Below are positions 39,635-48,342 of a stretch of DNA of 57,695 nt, piece by piece (the stretch's first letter is position 1; each line of letters begins with the position of its first letter). The DNA lies in the NCBI GenBank assembly GCA_020634555.1, contig JACKBK010000022.1, positions 1 to 57,695 on the forward strand. The letters are read 5' to 3'. A model generated the notes under the pieces. That model was given only the letters and a program-made list of their open reading frames with translations. It did not search any database and was not told the origin of the DNA. The stretch comes from Caldilineae bacterium (GTDB lineage Bacteria > Chloroflexota > Anaerolineae > JAAEKA01). Position numbers and translations under genes: made by a program.

Positions 39635-41848
39635 ATGCAAATTCAAAAGCATCAGTACACCTGCCACATTGGCAGCCACGAGATCATCGTGGAAACCGGC
39701 ACGCTGGCCCTGTTGGCCGGCGGCTCCGTCACCCTTCGCTCCGGCGACTCGGTGTTGTTGGCCACGGCCACCGGCTCCAAGTCCGTGCGCGAGGGAATCG
39801 ATTTCTTCCCCCTGAGCGTCGATTTCGAGGAGAAACTCTACGCGGCGGGCCGCATCCCCGGCTCCTTCTTCCGGCGCGAGGGCAGGCCCTCCGAGCAGGC
39901 CATCCTCACGGCTCGCCTGACCGACAGGCCGTTGCGTCCTCTTTTCGACAAGACGATGCGCAACGAGGTACAGGTCATCATCACAGCGTTGAGCTCCGAC
40001 GGCGAGCATCTGCTGGACGTGTTGGCCATCAACGCGGCCTCGTGTGCACTGCACATCAGCGATGTTCCCTGGGGCGGCCCGGTAGGCGCAATCCGCGTCG
40101 GCTACATCGACGGCGAGTTCGTGGCCAATCCGACCGCTACCGAGATGCAGACCAGCACCATGGACCTGCGGGTTGCCGGCACCGAAGACGCCATCCTGAT
40201 GGTGGAAGCGGGCGCCGACGAGGTGCCCGAAGGCGTGATGCTCGAAGCGCTGCGGTTCGCCCATGAAGGCATCCAGGACATCATTCAAATGCAGGAGCGC
40301 ATGCGTGCAGAGGTCGGCAAGCCGAAGTTCGACTTCCAGACGCCCACCGGCAACGACGATGTCAAGGCTGCCGTCCAGTCTCTGATCGGCAACCGCATGG
40401 ACGAGATCCTGCAACAGGGCATGTTGAAGGAAGAGCGCGGCGCGGCACTGGATGAGTTGAGTGTCGAGGCGCGCGAGGAACTGGACGAGACCTACGAAGC
40501 GCGCGACGTACGTTCCGCCTTCGACAATATCCTGAAGAACAGCGTGCGCGAGCAGATCCTCGATCAAGGACTACGTCCCGATGGTCGCACCACGACCGAG
40601 ATCCGGCCGATTAGCTGCATGACAGGACTCCTGCCGCGCGCACATGGCTCTGGCCTCTTCACGCGCGGCGAGACCCAGGTGCTGACGATTGCAACGCTTG
40701 GCACGCCGCGCGAGGCGCAGGAGCTGGACACGTTGGCGCCGGAAACCCAAAAGCGCTATATCCACCACTACAACTTCCCGGCCTTTTCCACCGGCGAGAC
40801 CTGGCCCAACCGCGGCCCGAAACGCCGCGAGATCGGTCACGGCGCGTTGGCCGAGCGGGCTTTGCTGCCGATGATCCCACCCGCGGAAGAGTTTCCCTAC
40901 ACGCTACGCCTCGTTTCTGAGGCGCTGGCATCCAACGGCTCCACCTCCATGGCGTCGGTGTGTGGCAGCACGCTGGCTCTGATGGACGCCGGTGTGCCGA
41001 TCCAGGCTCCGGTAGCGGGCATCGCCATGGGGCTGGTCACGGATACTGCCACTGGCCGCTACGCCATCCTGTCAGACATCCAGGGCATGGAAGACCACCT
41101 GGGCGACATGGACTTCAAGGTCGCCGGCACGCAGCACGGCATCACCGCCTTGCAGATGGACATCAAGATCAAGGGCTTGAGCCTTGAGATGATGGCCGAG
41201 GCGCTGGAACAGGCGCTACAAGGCCGGCTGTTCATTCTGGGCAGGATGCTGGAAGTGCTGGCTGAACCGCGCAAGGAGATGTCCGAATACGCCCCGCGAA
41301 TCATCACCGTCAAGATCGACCCTGAGAAGATCGGCAAGGTGATTGGACCCGGCGGCAAGATGATCCGGGCGATTCAGGAGGAGTACGACGTTAAGATCGA
41401 TATCGACGACGACGGCTCCGTGTATGTAGCAGCGGCGGATGGCACCAAGATCTACGCCGCGATCGCGCAGATCGAGGCGCTGACCGAGGAAGCCACTATC
41501 GGCAAGATCTATACCGGCAAGGTCGTGCGCACGGAGAGCTACGGCGCCTTCGTCGAGATCATGCCAGGCGTCGATGGAATGGTTCACATCTCGCAACTGG
41601 CTGACTACCGCGTGCCCTCAGTTGAGGACGTAGTCAACCTGGGCGACGAGATCATGGTGATGGTTATCGATATCGATCCGGGGAGCGGCAAGATCCGGCT
41701 CAGCCGGCAGGCCGTGCTGGAAGGCTGGACGGCCGAAGAAGCCCGCGAACGCGACCGCAAGGGGAGTGGCGGCGGCAACCGGGGATCTTCCCGGTCACGC
41801 GACAACTCCGACGGTGGCAACCGGCGACGGCCGCGCCGCAACCGGTAG
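39635..41848 (+). CDS. pnp: Polyribonucleotide nucleotidyltransferase (PNPase)
   Basis: Phosphorolytic 3'-5' exoribonuclease of mRNA decay. The 737 residues contain two RNase PH cores (FFPLSVDFEEKLYAAGRIPGSF in the first; FPAFSTGETWPNRGPKRREIGH and GSTLALMDAGVPIQAPVAG in the second), the linker helical domain, a KH domain (VIGPGGKMIRAIQEE) and an S1 domain (YGAFVEIMPGVDGMVHISQL). It ends in a Gly/Arg/Ser-rich basic tail of about 40 residues. The ATG at 39635 with GAAAGGA upstream is preferred to an in-frame ATG-less extension. Follows rpsO, as in many bacteria. Confidence 0.97.
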   Translation: MQIQKHQYTCHIGSHEIIVETGTLALLAGGSVTLRSGDSVLLATATGSKSVREGIDFFPLSVDFEEKLYAAGRIPGSFFRREGRPSEQAILTARLTDRPLRPLFDKTMRNEVQVIITALSSDGEHLLDVLAINAASCALHISDVPWGGPVGAIRVGYIDGEFVANPTATEMQTSTMDLRVAGTEDAILMVEAGADEVPEGVMLEALRFAHEGIQDIIQMQERMRAEVGKPKFDFQTPTGNDDVKAAVQSLIGNRMDEILQQGMLKEERGAALDELSVEAREELDETYEARDVRSAFDNILKNSVREQILDQGLRPDGRTTTEIRPISCMTGLLPRAHGSGLFTRGETQVLTIATLGTPREAQELDTLAPETQKRYIHHYNFPAFSTGETWPNRGPKRREIGHGALAERALLPMIPPAEEFPYTLRLVSEALASNGSTSMASVCGSTLALMDAGVPIQAPVAGIAMGLVTDTATGRYAILSDIQGMEDHLGDMDFKVAGTQHGITALQMDIKIKGLSLEMMAEALEQALQGRLFILGRMLEVLAEPRKEMSEYAPRIITVKIDPEKIGKVIGPGGKMIRAIQEEYDVKIDIDDDGSVYVAAADGTKIYAAIAQIEALTEEATIGKIYTGKVVRTESYGAFVEIMPGVDGMVHISQLADYRVPSVEDVVNLGDEIMVMVIDIDPGSGKIRLSRQAVLEGWTAEEARERDRKGSGGGNRGSSRSRDNSDGGNRRRPRRNR

Positions 41849-41875
41849 CACATACCGGAGCAGGTAGACACACAA

Positions 41876-41901
41876 TCCGGCCGGTCTTCTGACCGGCCGG
41901 A
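41876..41901 (+). terminator. Perfect 11-bp hairpin after pnp
   Basis: TCCGGCCGGTC pairs exactly with GACCGGCCGGA around TTCT, 28 bases after the pnp stop. No T-run follows, so it is more likely a 3'-end protector or a processing hairpin than a complete terminator; lepB begins 37 bases later. Confidence 0.6.
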
Positions 41902-41937
41902 ATTCGAGAATGAATGGGTGTTGAGGCTTGAGTTGCA

Positions 41938-42573
41938 ATGGATGAGTATCGCGCTGATGACGTAGCCGCAGCGCAGACTGCGGAGAGTGAAAGCTACGAT
42001 CTGCCAGAAGACGCCATGCCGCAGGCAACCGTCGAGGAGCAGGCCGTTACAACTGGTTCAGGCCGGCGGCGAGGCGGTTTGGCGCGCGATATCGCGGAAA
42101 CCGTGGTACCGGCGATCATTATCGCGCTGCTCATCCATGTGTTTCTGGCCCAGGCGACCCGCGTCTACGGCCAGAGCATGGAGCCAAACCTGCACACCGA
42201 CATGCGGCTGGTGGTAGAAAAGGTCTCCTACCGGCTGCATCCGCCGGAGCGGGGCGACATCGTCGTGCTGCGGGTTCGTCCCGAGGATGAGTTGCTCATC
42301 AAACGGGTCATCGGTCTGCCTGGCGACGAGGTGGCGATCCATGACGGCCGCGTCTACATCAACGGCCAGCCCCTGGCTGAAGATTACCTGACCCAGGAGA
42401 CGCGTGGCAACCTCGCGCCGCGGGTCGTGCCCCCCTTACACGTTTTTGTGATGGGCGACAACCGGCGGGCCAGCAACGACAGTCGCTCTTTTGGTCCGGT
42501 ACACATCGACAACATCGTAGGCAGGGCATGGTTCAGCTACTGGCCGCCGGACGCGGCCGGCCCACTGGAATAG
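41938..42573 (+). CDS. lepB: Signal peptidase I
   Basis: Removes signal peptides on the outer face of the membrane. The 211 residues have an unusually long acidic, disordered N-terminus (about 45 residues), one transmembrane helix (54-73), then the catalytic serine S80 in GQSMEPNL and the general-base lysine K122 in LLIKRVIGLPGD. FVMGDNRRASNDSRSFGPV follows. All catalytic boxes are intact. It lies 89 bp after pnp. The start has no strong Shine-Dalgarno (GGCTTGAGTTGCA). Confidence 0.95.
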   Translation: MDEYRADDVAAAQTAESESYDLPEDAMPQATVEEQAVTTGSGRRRGGLARDIAETVVPAIIIALLIHVFLAQATRVYGQSMEPNLHTDMRLVVEKVSYRLHPPERGDIVVLRVRPEDELLIKRVIGLPGDEVAIHDGRVYINGQPLAEDYLTQETRGNLAPRVVPPLHVFVMGDNRRASNDSRSFGPVHIDNIVGRAWFSYWPPDAAGPLE

Positions 42574-42614
42574 ACCCCGTAGCTCCAAAACAAAAACAGT
42601 AACTACTCCGCCCA

Positions 42615-42704
42615 AGACTTCGGAAGTCGCCGGCTCCAGGGACGAAGAGGCCCGAACCGGATGCCGCACTTTTTGAAGGTCGTGGAGACTTCGGAAGTCT
42701 CCGC
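42615..42704. mobile_element. MITE-like element, variant with direct ends
   Basis: AGACTTCGGAAGTCGCCGG at 42615 and AGACTTCGGAAGTCTCCGC at 42686 are in the same orientation, about 71 bases apart. This differs from the two copies with inverted ends (27230 and 47516). It lies between lepB and the aldolase gene. Confidence 0.6.
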
Positions 42705-42795
42705 GACAGCACAGGTTGAGCAGTCCCTCTTTTCCTTCCTTTCCGTCTTTCCTTTCCGTCCGTCTATTCCCGTTTCCACCCGTGAGGAGCTATCA

Positions 42796-43458
42796 ATGAC
42801 ATTGGATTCCCGCCTCGTCAGCCTGGCTGCGGCCGGGCACAAGCTGGTGGAAAATGGGTTCGTCCACGGCTCAGGCGGCAACATCAGCCTGCGCTGGGAT
42901 GAGTTGTGCTACATCTCACCCGCCGGCGCGCGGCTGGACCGGCTCACATCAGCCGATTTCGTGCCGTTGAACGTTCACACCCAGAACACGTGGCAACTGC
43001 GGCGCGCCTCTGGCGAACACGCCATGCATCTGGCGTGCTACCGCGCCCGGCCCGATGCAGCGACGGTACTTCACGTCCATCCGCCCAACTGCGTCGCGCT
43101 GGGGTGCGCCGGTCTCAGTATCCCAGCCATCACGCCAGACTTCTTTCTGGCGGTCGGATCGCAGACACCGTTGTTGCCCTATCTCACACCCACAACCCAG
43201 GAATTGGCCGACGCGGTCGCCGCATTGATCGTAGACCACGATACCGTCTTGCTGCGCAACCATGGATTGGTCGTAGTAGCCGAGTCCACCGAAAGTGCGC
43301 TGAGCAAGGTGCTGGTGGTAGAGGAAGCAGCACGCATCGTGTTGCTGGCCCATGCTGCATCCGGCCAATGCTCGGCGCTCTCCGCTGAAGAAATCAAGGA
43401 ACTGGAACGAGTAACAGGAAAATATCATCGCAGGCGAAAGCCGGAAACGGAGACGTAG
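42796..43458 (+). CDS. Class II aldolase/adducin family protein
   Basis: A zinc-dependent aldolase or related enzyme, 220 residues. GSGGNISLRW is the substrate-phosphate loop. The zinc histidines are seen in VLHVHPPNC and LRNHGLVVV. Fuculose-, rhamnulose- and methylthioribulose-phosphate enzymes share this fold. Because mtnA is in the same window, the methylthioribulose-1-phosphate dehydratase MtnB, also of this fold, should be considered, though the gene is 29 kb away. The ATG at 42796 follows GAGGAG; the longer frame starts inside a repeat. Confidence 0.85.
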   Translation: MTLDSRLVSLAAAGHKLVENGFVHGSGGNISLRWDELCYISPAGARLDRLTSADFVPLNVHTQNTWQLRRASGEHAMHLACYRARPDAATVLHVHPPNCVALGCAGLSIPAITPDFFLAVGSQTPLLPYLTPTTQELADAVAALIVDHDTVLLRNHGLVVVAESTESALSKVLVVEEAARIVLLAHAASGQCSALSAEEIKELERVTGKYHRRRKPETET

Positions 43459-43463
43459 GTAAC

Positions 43464-44330
43464 ATGACCGATACTACCCTGGCCGGGGCAGTCGATGCCT
43501 TTGCCGATTTGACCCAGCACTTGGACGACGCCGATCTTAACCAGCCCTGGGCATGGGGTTCCTACGACGAAGAGGGGGTGCGCTTTGCCTTCTTCCGCGT
43601 CTTCGAGGAACTTCGTACACTCGCTGTACAACTTGAGCAGGATCGACAGGAGGCTGGCCTGCCACCGTCGTCAGCGCAGCGGATACTGGCGCTTTACCAC
43701 AGCGCCTATCGCGATCTGTATGCAGCCATGCGCGGTGTGGCCGCCGCGACTCTGGACACGCCGCCTGCCGAGGGCGAGTGGCCGGCGCGCCAGGCACTGG
43801 CCCACATTGCTGGCGCCGATGCGGGCTTCTTCACTGTGCTGGTCAACGCGCTGAACCAGTTGCGGGCCGGTGTCAGCAATCCGGTCAAGATGAACCTGGA
43901 AGTCTACGAGGAGATTCTTGGCATGGAGGCCACCGAGGAGGACAACATCCTGGAAGGTCCGCTGCCCGGCATCATGCACTTCCATTCGGTGATCCATGCG
44001 CGGATTCTGGCCGAACTGGCAGACATCGGCGAAGAAGAGCTGGCGCTGCCGTCGGTCTACTGGGAAAGCGGGCCTTTGAGCCTGCGTTTCCGGCTGCATC
44101 GCTTCGAGGCGCACATGCGCCAGCACACCGTCCAGATCGACAAGACACTGGCTGCACTGGGCCACGGCCCAACCGAAGCGCGCCGTCTGCTGCGGATGAT
44201 CTACAGCGCGCTGGCCGGAGCCGAGGGCGTCCTCATCGGCGCCGAAGACCTTGGCGCTGACCGAGTGCGCGACACCGCGGCCACTATCGCCGGCTACACT
44301 GCTGAGATAACCGCGGTTCTCGACCAATAA
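43464..44330 (+). CDS. DinB-superfamily protein
   Basis: A 288-residue protein of four-helix DinB/YfiT fold. The N-terminal 90 residues are an added helical part. The core begins at WPARQALAHIAGADAGFF, with conserved His, continues through IMHFHSVIHARIL, and ends with RFEAHMRQHTVQIDKTL, the third metal histidine region. Such proteins bind a divalent metal and often act as thiol-dependent transferases. The substrate is unknown. It starts 5 bp after the aldolase, so the two are probably co-translated. Confidence 0.82.
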   Translation: MTDTTLAGAVDAFADLTQHLDDADLNQPWAWGSYDEEGVRFAFFRVFEELRTLAVQLEQDRQEAGLPPSSAQRILALYHSAYRDLYAAMRGVAAATLDTPPAEGEWPARQALAHIAGADAGFFTVLVNALNQLRAGVSNPVKMNLEVYEEILGMEATEEDNILEGPLPGIMHFHSVIHARILAELADIGEEELALPSVYWESGPLSLRFRLHRFEAHMRQHTVQIDKTLAALGHGPTEARRLLRMIYSALAGAEGVLIGAEDLGADRVRDTAATIAGYTAEITAVLDQ

Positions 44331-44359
44331 CGCGGCCTCCCAGGCGTTCCGGTCCTGTG

Positions 44360-45997
44360 TTACCACGAGGATAGCTCGATCAGCAGTCCGTCCCGCTGTT
44401 GCGGCGCCAGTTGGATGAGCTGCCATTGGCTGGCTGCCAGAGTACTCCCCCACCAGTCGAGACGCTCGCCGTCGGCATCTACAACCAACACCCGGCCAAC
44501 GGGTGGCTCAGGCGACGACACAAGGTAGTGGTGTAGTCTGTCCAGCGTCGCCGGCGTGGCATACAACACCTGGCGCCCGCCGAAATACGCCAGATACAGA
44601 CCACTGATGTCATCAGGGCGAGTCAGAAAAAGATCGGTCTCGCCGGTCTGAGCAGCCACATCCGCGGCAACCTGATAAGGCAGGTTGGTAGACAGGTTGT
44701 GGCGAGGCAGGACTTCGAAGACCGCGTTGGCAACCGCCAGCGCGACGACGGCGATTGCCAGCGCGGCCGGCAATCGCCGTTTCTTCGTTGGCATGTCCGC
44801 ATCGGTTTCCGCGGTGAACACCAACGCCAACAGCAGCCACCACGCGGCCAGCACCGGCAGCCAAAACGACACGTCGCCCGGCACCCAATACACGGCTGCC
44901 AGCGCATAGCCTGCCGACCAGACCGCTAAAACCGCCAGCGTGCGGCGGTGGCTTGCCAGCAAGCGATTCCGATAGCGCACAGCAAGCGCCAACGGCATGC
45001 AGACAATCAACAGCACCAGCGTGTAGTAGACAACCCACAGCCCGCGGGCGGTGGGTGACGCTTGAGCAAGAAATTCACTCGTTGTGCCGACCAGGCTCAA
45101 CCGCGGATACAGCGCCAGCGAGCGCAGCAACCCGTAGACGCCATGGGGCAAGTCGCTCAACACGAACCGGCTATAGCCGCCACGACTGAAAAAGTAAGCA
45201 GGCACGCGTGCCCAGTCGCCCTGTGACCACTGCGCGAGGAAAACCAGGCTTGCCGGGACAGCCACAATCAGAAACGTGCTGCCGTAGATCAGAACCTGCC
45301 GGCGCCGTATCGCCCCCTCCAGCCGGCTGTCCATCAGAATCCCGATCACCACGACGAAAAGCAGAATCGCGCCGGTGGCGTAGGTGCTGAACGCCAGTAT
45401 GGTGACCAGCGCCAACAAGATCGCATACCACGCCTTGCCTGCCTGGTCTGGCGAAGCTGCCAAGAGCACCCATAGAACCAGCAGCGCAAACGCCAGCGGC
45501 ACGGTGACAAACTCCGCCTCAACGCTGAGCATCCAGACGCCGCCTGAGACTGCGAAACCCAGACCTGCCAGCAGTGCCAGCCGGCTTGATCCTGTTAGCC
45601 GGCGGGCGATGTCCGCCACCAACCCCGCGCACATCGCGCCTGCCAACGCGTTCAGGATTTGCAGCGGCAGCAACGATTGGCCTGTCCAGCCAAAAGCTTG
45701 CCAGAGCCGATAGAACGCTAGGCCCAGCGGGTGCAGCAATGGGTGATATGGGTCCAGCAAGAACGCCGAGTCGCCCAGCTCGATAGCCAGCGCGTACTCG
45801 ATGCTGTCGCCGGTGTAATGGCGGGAGAGGGTAGCCAGGTAGAGACCGAGTGCAACTGCAGCAGCGGTGGCGGGAGCGCGAAACGTTCGAATGCGGGAGA
45901 ACGGTCGAGGGGAAGACAAGGTGACGGCAGAGCCAATAATTGGGGGTATTGTCGGCAGTCTAGGACGTGTTGTCGAGAAGTTGAGTGTACACTGCAT
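44360..45997 (-). CDS. GT-C-like multi-pass membrane protein
   Basis: A 545-residue membrane protein with about ten hydrophobic helices. After a first helix (AAVALGLYLATL) comes YTGDSIEYALAIELGDSAFLLDPYHPLLHP, an acidic outer loop like that of GT39/DUF2723-type lipid-linked sugar transferases. The C-terminal 100 residues form a soluble domain. The start is uncertain: the frame is open for 100 more codons inside the GT4 gene, and the ATG at 45997 gives a 38-bp overlap with it. It is probably co-translated with the GT4 gene and handles the same glycan. Confidence 0.72.
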   Translation of the reverse strand: MQCTLNFSTTRPRLPTIPPIIGSAVTLSSPRPFSRIRTFRAPATAAAVALGLYLATLSRHYTGDSIEYALAIELGDSAFLLDPYHPLLHPLGLAFYRLWQAFGWTGQSLLPLQILNALAGAMCAGLVADIARRLTGSSRLALLAGLGFAVSGGVWMLSVEAEFVTVPLAFALLVLWVLLAASPDQAGKAWYAILLALVTILAFSTYATGAILLFVVVIGILMDSRLEGAIRRRQVLIYGSTFLIVAVPASLVFLAQWSQGDWARVPAYFFSRGGYSRFVLSDLPHGVYGLLRSLALYPRLSLVGTTSEFLAQASPTARGLWVVYYTLVLLIVCMPLALAVRYRNRLLASHRRTLAVLAVWSAGYALAAVYWVPGDVSFWLPVLAAWWLLLALVFTAETDADMPTKKRRLPAALAIAVVALAVANAVFEVLPRHNLSTNLPYQVAADVAAQTGETDLFLTRPDDISGLYLAYFGGRQVLYATPATLDRLHHYLVSSPEPPVGRVLVVDADGERLDWWGSTLAASQWQLIQLAPQQRDGLLIELSSW

Positions 45998-47222
45998 CCA
46001 CTCTTCGGTACACGACCTGCCAGGCGTAGGTCTGCTCGACCCACTGGCGGCCATTGCTGCGCAGTTGCTGGTTAAGTTCGCGGTTGGCCAGCAGGCGGAT
46101 GGTGGCATCAGCAAAGCTGCGAGCATCGCCGGCGATGAGAATGTTCTCGCCGTCGCGCAGATCAATGCCTTCAGCGCCGATGGGGGTCGACACGATTGGC
46201 AGGCCCCACAACCAGGCGTCGAGGATCTTGACGCGCATGCCGCCGCCGGAAAAGAGCGGAACAACGAAGACATCGGCGGCTTGCAGATAGGGCAGCGGAT
46301 CCGCAACGTAGCCGGTGACCTGAATGCGCGGGTCGGTGGTCAACGCGCAGACATCGGCAGGCGGCTTCTTGCCGGCAACGACGAAGCGGGCATCCGGGAT
46401 ACGCTGCCAGATCAGCGGCAGCACCTCGCGCGCAAACCACAGCACACCGGCTACGTTGGGTGGCCAGAACATGGTGCCAAGGTGGAGAATGGAAACAGGT
46501 GAATCGGTGGAGGACGAACGATCAATCGGCTGAACTGCGGCCGGATCGACACAGATGGGGACGGTGGTGAACTTGGATGCTTGCAACGCTCGCTCGGGTG
46601 GATCGAAGAGGTCGAGAAGCAAGGTACGATCCTCATCGGTGACGGTCAGCACGGCATCGAAGAAGCGGACCATGTCGGCCTCGTAGCGGCGAAACGCCCC
46701 CGCCTCACGCTGCGCGATGATGCGCCGCAGCCCGCCCGCTTCTCTTGCCAGACGTTCGGTGAGCGCATAGATCGCGTTGTGCTCGTCAAGCAGGGTAACA
46801 GGGTGGGTGGACGCCAACCCATTCCCGCTCCCTTTCTCCGCTGCCAGCCGTCCCCACCACGCCATGCTGAGCTGGTCAGCATGGACAACGTCGAAAGGCG
46901 TCTCGCTGGTCAACCGGCGCAGGAGCAACGCCATCTCATCCATTTCGTCGCGGGCGATGACAATGGGTAGACCGGAAAGCAAGCCGGTAACGCCCGCCTG
47001 GACGTTGCGCGCCATCGACCGCTGGATGGGCACGGTATGGACTGCACTGGCGATGCCGCGTAGGTGCTCGCTGTATTCCGGCCTGTCGTCAGGGCGGACG
47101 AAGGAGACCAGGGTGACGTCGTACTGCGCAGCCAAATGCCGTAGCATGTAATACGCCCGCACCTTTGGGCCGGCGTCGAGGGGATACGGAAGAACCTGGG
47201 TGAGGAAGAGGATGCGAGCCAA
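45960..47222 (-). CDS. Family 4 glycosyltransferase
   Basis: A 420-residue GT-B transferase. The acceptor domain starts ARILFLTQVLPYPLDAGPKVRAYYMLR, with FDVVHADQLSMAWW later. The donor domain has ILHLGTMFWPPNVAGVLWF, then FVVAGKKPPADV and the E-x7-E area GMRVKILDAWLWGLPIVSTPIGAEGI. The start is a TTG with no obvious Shine-Dalgarno, so the true start is not secure. Likely acts on surface polysaccharide with the GT-C protein that follows. Confidence 0.88.
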   Translation of the reverse strand: MARILFLTQVLPYPLDAGPKVRAYYMLRHLAAQYDVTLVSFVRPDDRPEYSEHLRGIASAVHTVPIQRSMARNVQAGVTGLLSGLPIVIARDEMDEMALLLRRLTSETPFDVVHADQLSMAWWGRLAAEKGSGNGLASTHPVTLLDEHNAIYALTERLAREAGGLRRIIAQREAGAFRRYEADMVRFFDAVLTVTDEDRTLLLDLFDPPERALQASKFTTVPICVDPAAVQPIDRSSSTDSPVSILHLGTMFWPPNVAGVLWFAREVLPLIWQRIPDARFVVAGKKPPADVCALTTDPRIQVTGYVADPLPYLQAADVFVVPLFSGGGMRVKILDAWLWGLPIVSTPIGAEGIDLRDGENILIAGDARSFADATIRLLANRELNQQLRSNGRQWVEQTYAWQVVYRRVDAVYTQLLDNTS

Positions 47223-47672
47223 GAGCCTGGTACTCTGGTTTATTCGGTCGCGGCAAGGTGTTCCAACAGATCAGCACCGGCTCAATCGGTGACTACGATC
47301 CCGCCAACGATGAGTGGGTGGCGATCCTTCATGTGTGAATTATATGCCAACCGTGGTGTCCCTGCAATTGACTTAGGTATCAGGATAATTCCTTCGGTCT
47401 GGGTTTGGCCTGACACACGTAGGAGCTAGAAAGAGCGCAAGGTATACTTGACGCCACCAACGGTTCGTCTTACAATATGTCTCCAATCGTAAGAACTTCG
47501 TAACTGTTCAGCCTTAGACTTCGGAAGTCGCCAATTCTACGTAAAACCAGCCTAACGCGGCGAGAGATGCTTCCTCCTTGTTCGGCGACTTCCGAAGTCT
47601 ATCGCTCCGTGATAGCCTGAATAGCTACAGAACTTCTCATTAGCCCGTGCCAGTTGGAAAGAAGGTGGATGT
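47223..47672. other. Intergenic region with a possible gene remnant
   Basis: 450 bases without an intact gene. At 47243-47338 (plus strand) a 31-codon open stretch reads FGRGKVFQQISTGSIGDYD-type sequence and ends in NDEWVAILHV before a stop. It looks like a protein C-terminus without any start, so it may be a remnant of a lost gene; I do not recognise the family. A MITE-like element occupies 47516-47600. Confidence 0.4.
47516..47600. mobile_element. 85-bp MITE-like element, copy 2
   Basis: 17-bp terminal inverted repeats AGACTTCGGAAGTCGCC (47516-47532) and its exact complement (47584-47600), with an internal sequence unlike that of copy 1. It lies 72 bp upstream of the AbrB/PIN pair. Confidence 0.75.
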
Positions 47673-47918
47673 ATGTTGGTCAAACTTTCGTCTAAGGGGC
47701 AGCTAGTCTTGCCAAAATCGATCCGCCAGGAACTCAAGGTCGAACGCGATGCAATGTTTCACGTGAGTCTGACTGAGGACGGCAAGATTCTCCTTGACCC
47801 GGTAAAGGCATCTGTTTTAGATGCCTTGTGGGGTAAATACGCTGACGCTGACTTTCTCACTGATTTAGAGTACGATCATCAACTGGAGATCGACCGTGAC
47901 TCGACACTACGTCCTTGA
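47673..47918 (+). CDS. AbrB/MazE-type antitoxin
   Basis: An 81-residue protein with the SpoVT/AbrB swapped-hairpin DNA-binding domain (KLSSKGQLVLPKSIRQELKV), then an acidic toxin-binding tail. The start follows AAGAAGGTGG. It overlaps the PIN toxin start by 23 bp, the usual arrangement of a VapB-type antitoxin with its toxin. Confidence 0.88.
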   Translation: MLVKLSSKGQLVLPKSIRQELKVERDAMFHVSLTEDGKILLDPVKASVLDALWGKYADADFLTDLEYDHQLEIDRDSTLRP

Positions 47919-48324
47919 CGCTTGGGCCATTTTAGCCTTGCTCCAGCAGGAGGATCCAGCAGCAACGCGGGTTAGACAATGCCTTGAAGAAGCACTTGCA
48001 AACAAGACGCTGTTGTCCATCTCGATCATCAACCTGGGCGAGGTAACGTATCGAATTGGCAAGGTAAAGGGAGAAGACGCGGCTTGGGAAACTCTTCAAC
48101 AACTGCGTCAACTGCCACTGACCGTACTACAGGCAACGGAGGAAGCAGTCCTGGCGGCGGTGACCTTCAAGATTCGATACGCTATCTCATACGCCGACGC
48201 CTTTGCAGCTGCGGCAGCGTACACTCACAAAGCCGTGTTGATGACGGGGGATCCAGAGTTGTTTCACTTGAGCCACGAGGTAAAGATCGAGGCCCTCAGT
48301 CGGTCGGATAAGTCATCACGTTGA
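47896..48324 (+). CDS. PIN-domain toxin (VapC-like)
   Basis: A 142-residue RNase toxin. Acidic active-site residues are seen in YVLDAWAILALLQQE, INLGEVTYRI, ISYADAFAAAAA and MTGDPELF. GTG is the start, and its first codons overlap the antitoxin. The target is likely tRNA or rRNA, as for other VapC proteins, but this is not visible from sequence. Confidence 0.88.
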   Translation: MTRHYVLDAWAILALLQQEDPAATRVRQCLEEALANKTLLSISIINLGEVTYRIGKVKGEDAAWETLQQLRQLPLTVLQATEEAVLAAVTFKIRYAISYADAFAAAAAYTHKAVLMTGDPELFHLSHEVKIEALSRSDKSSR

Positions 48325-48342
48325 ACTGAAATCCAACACCTA

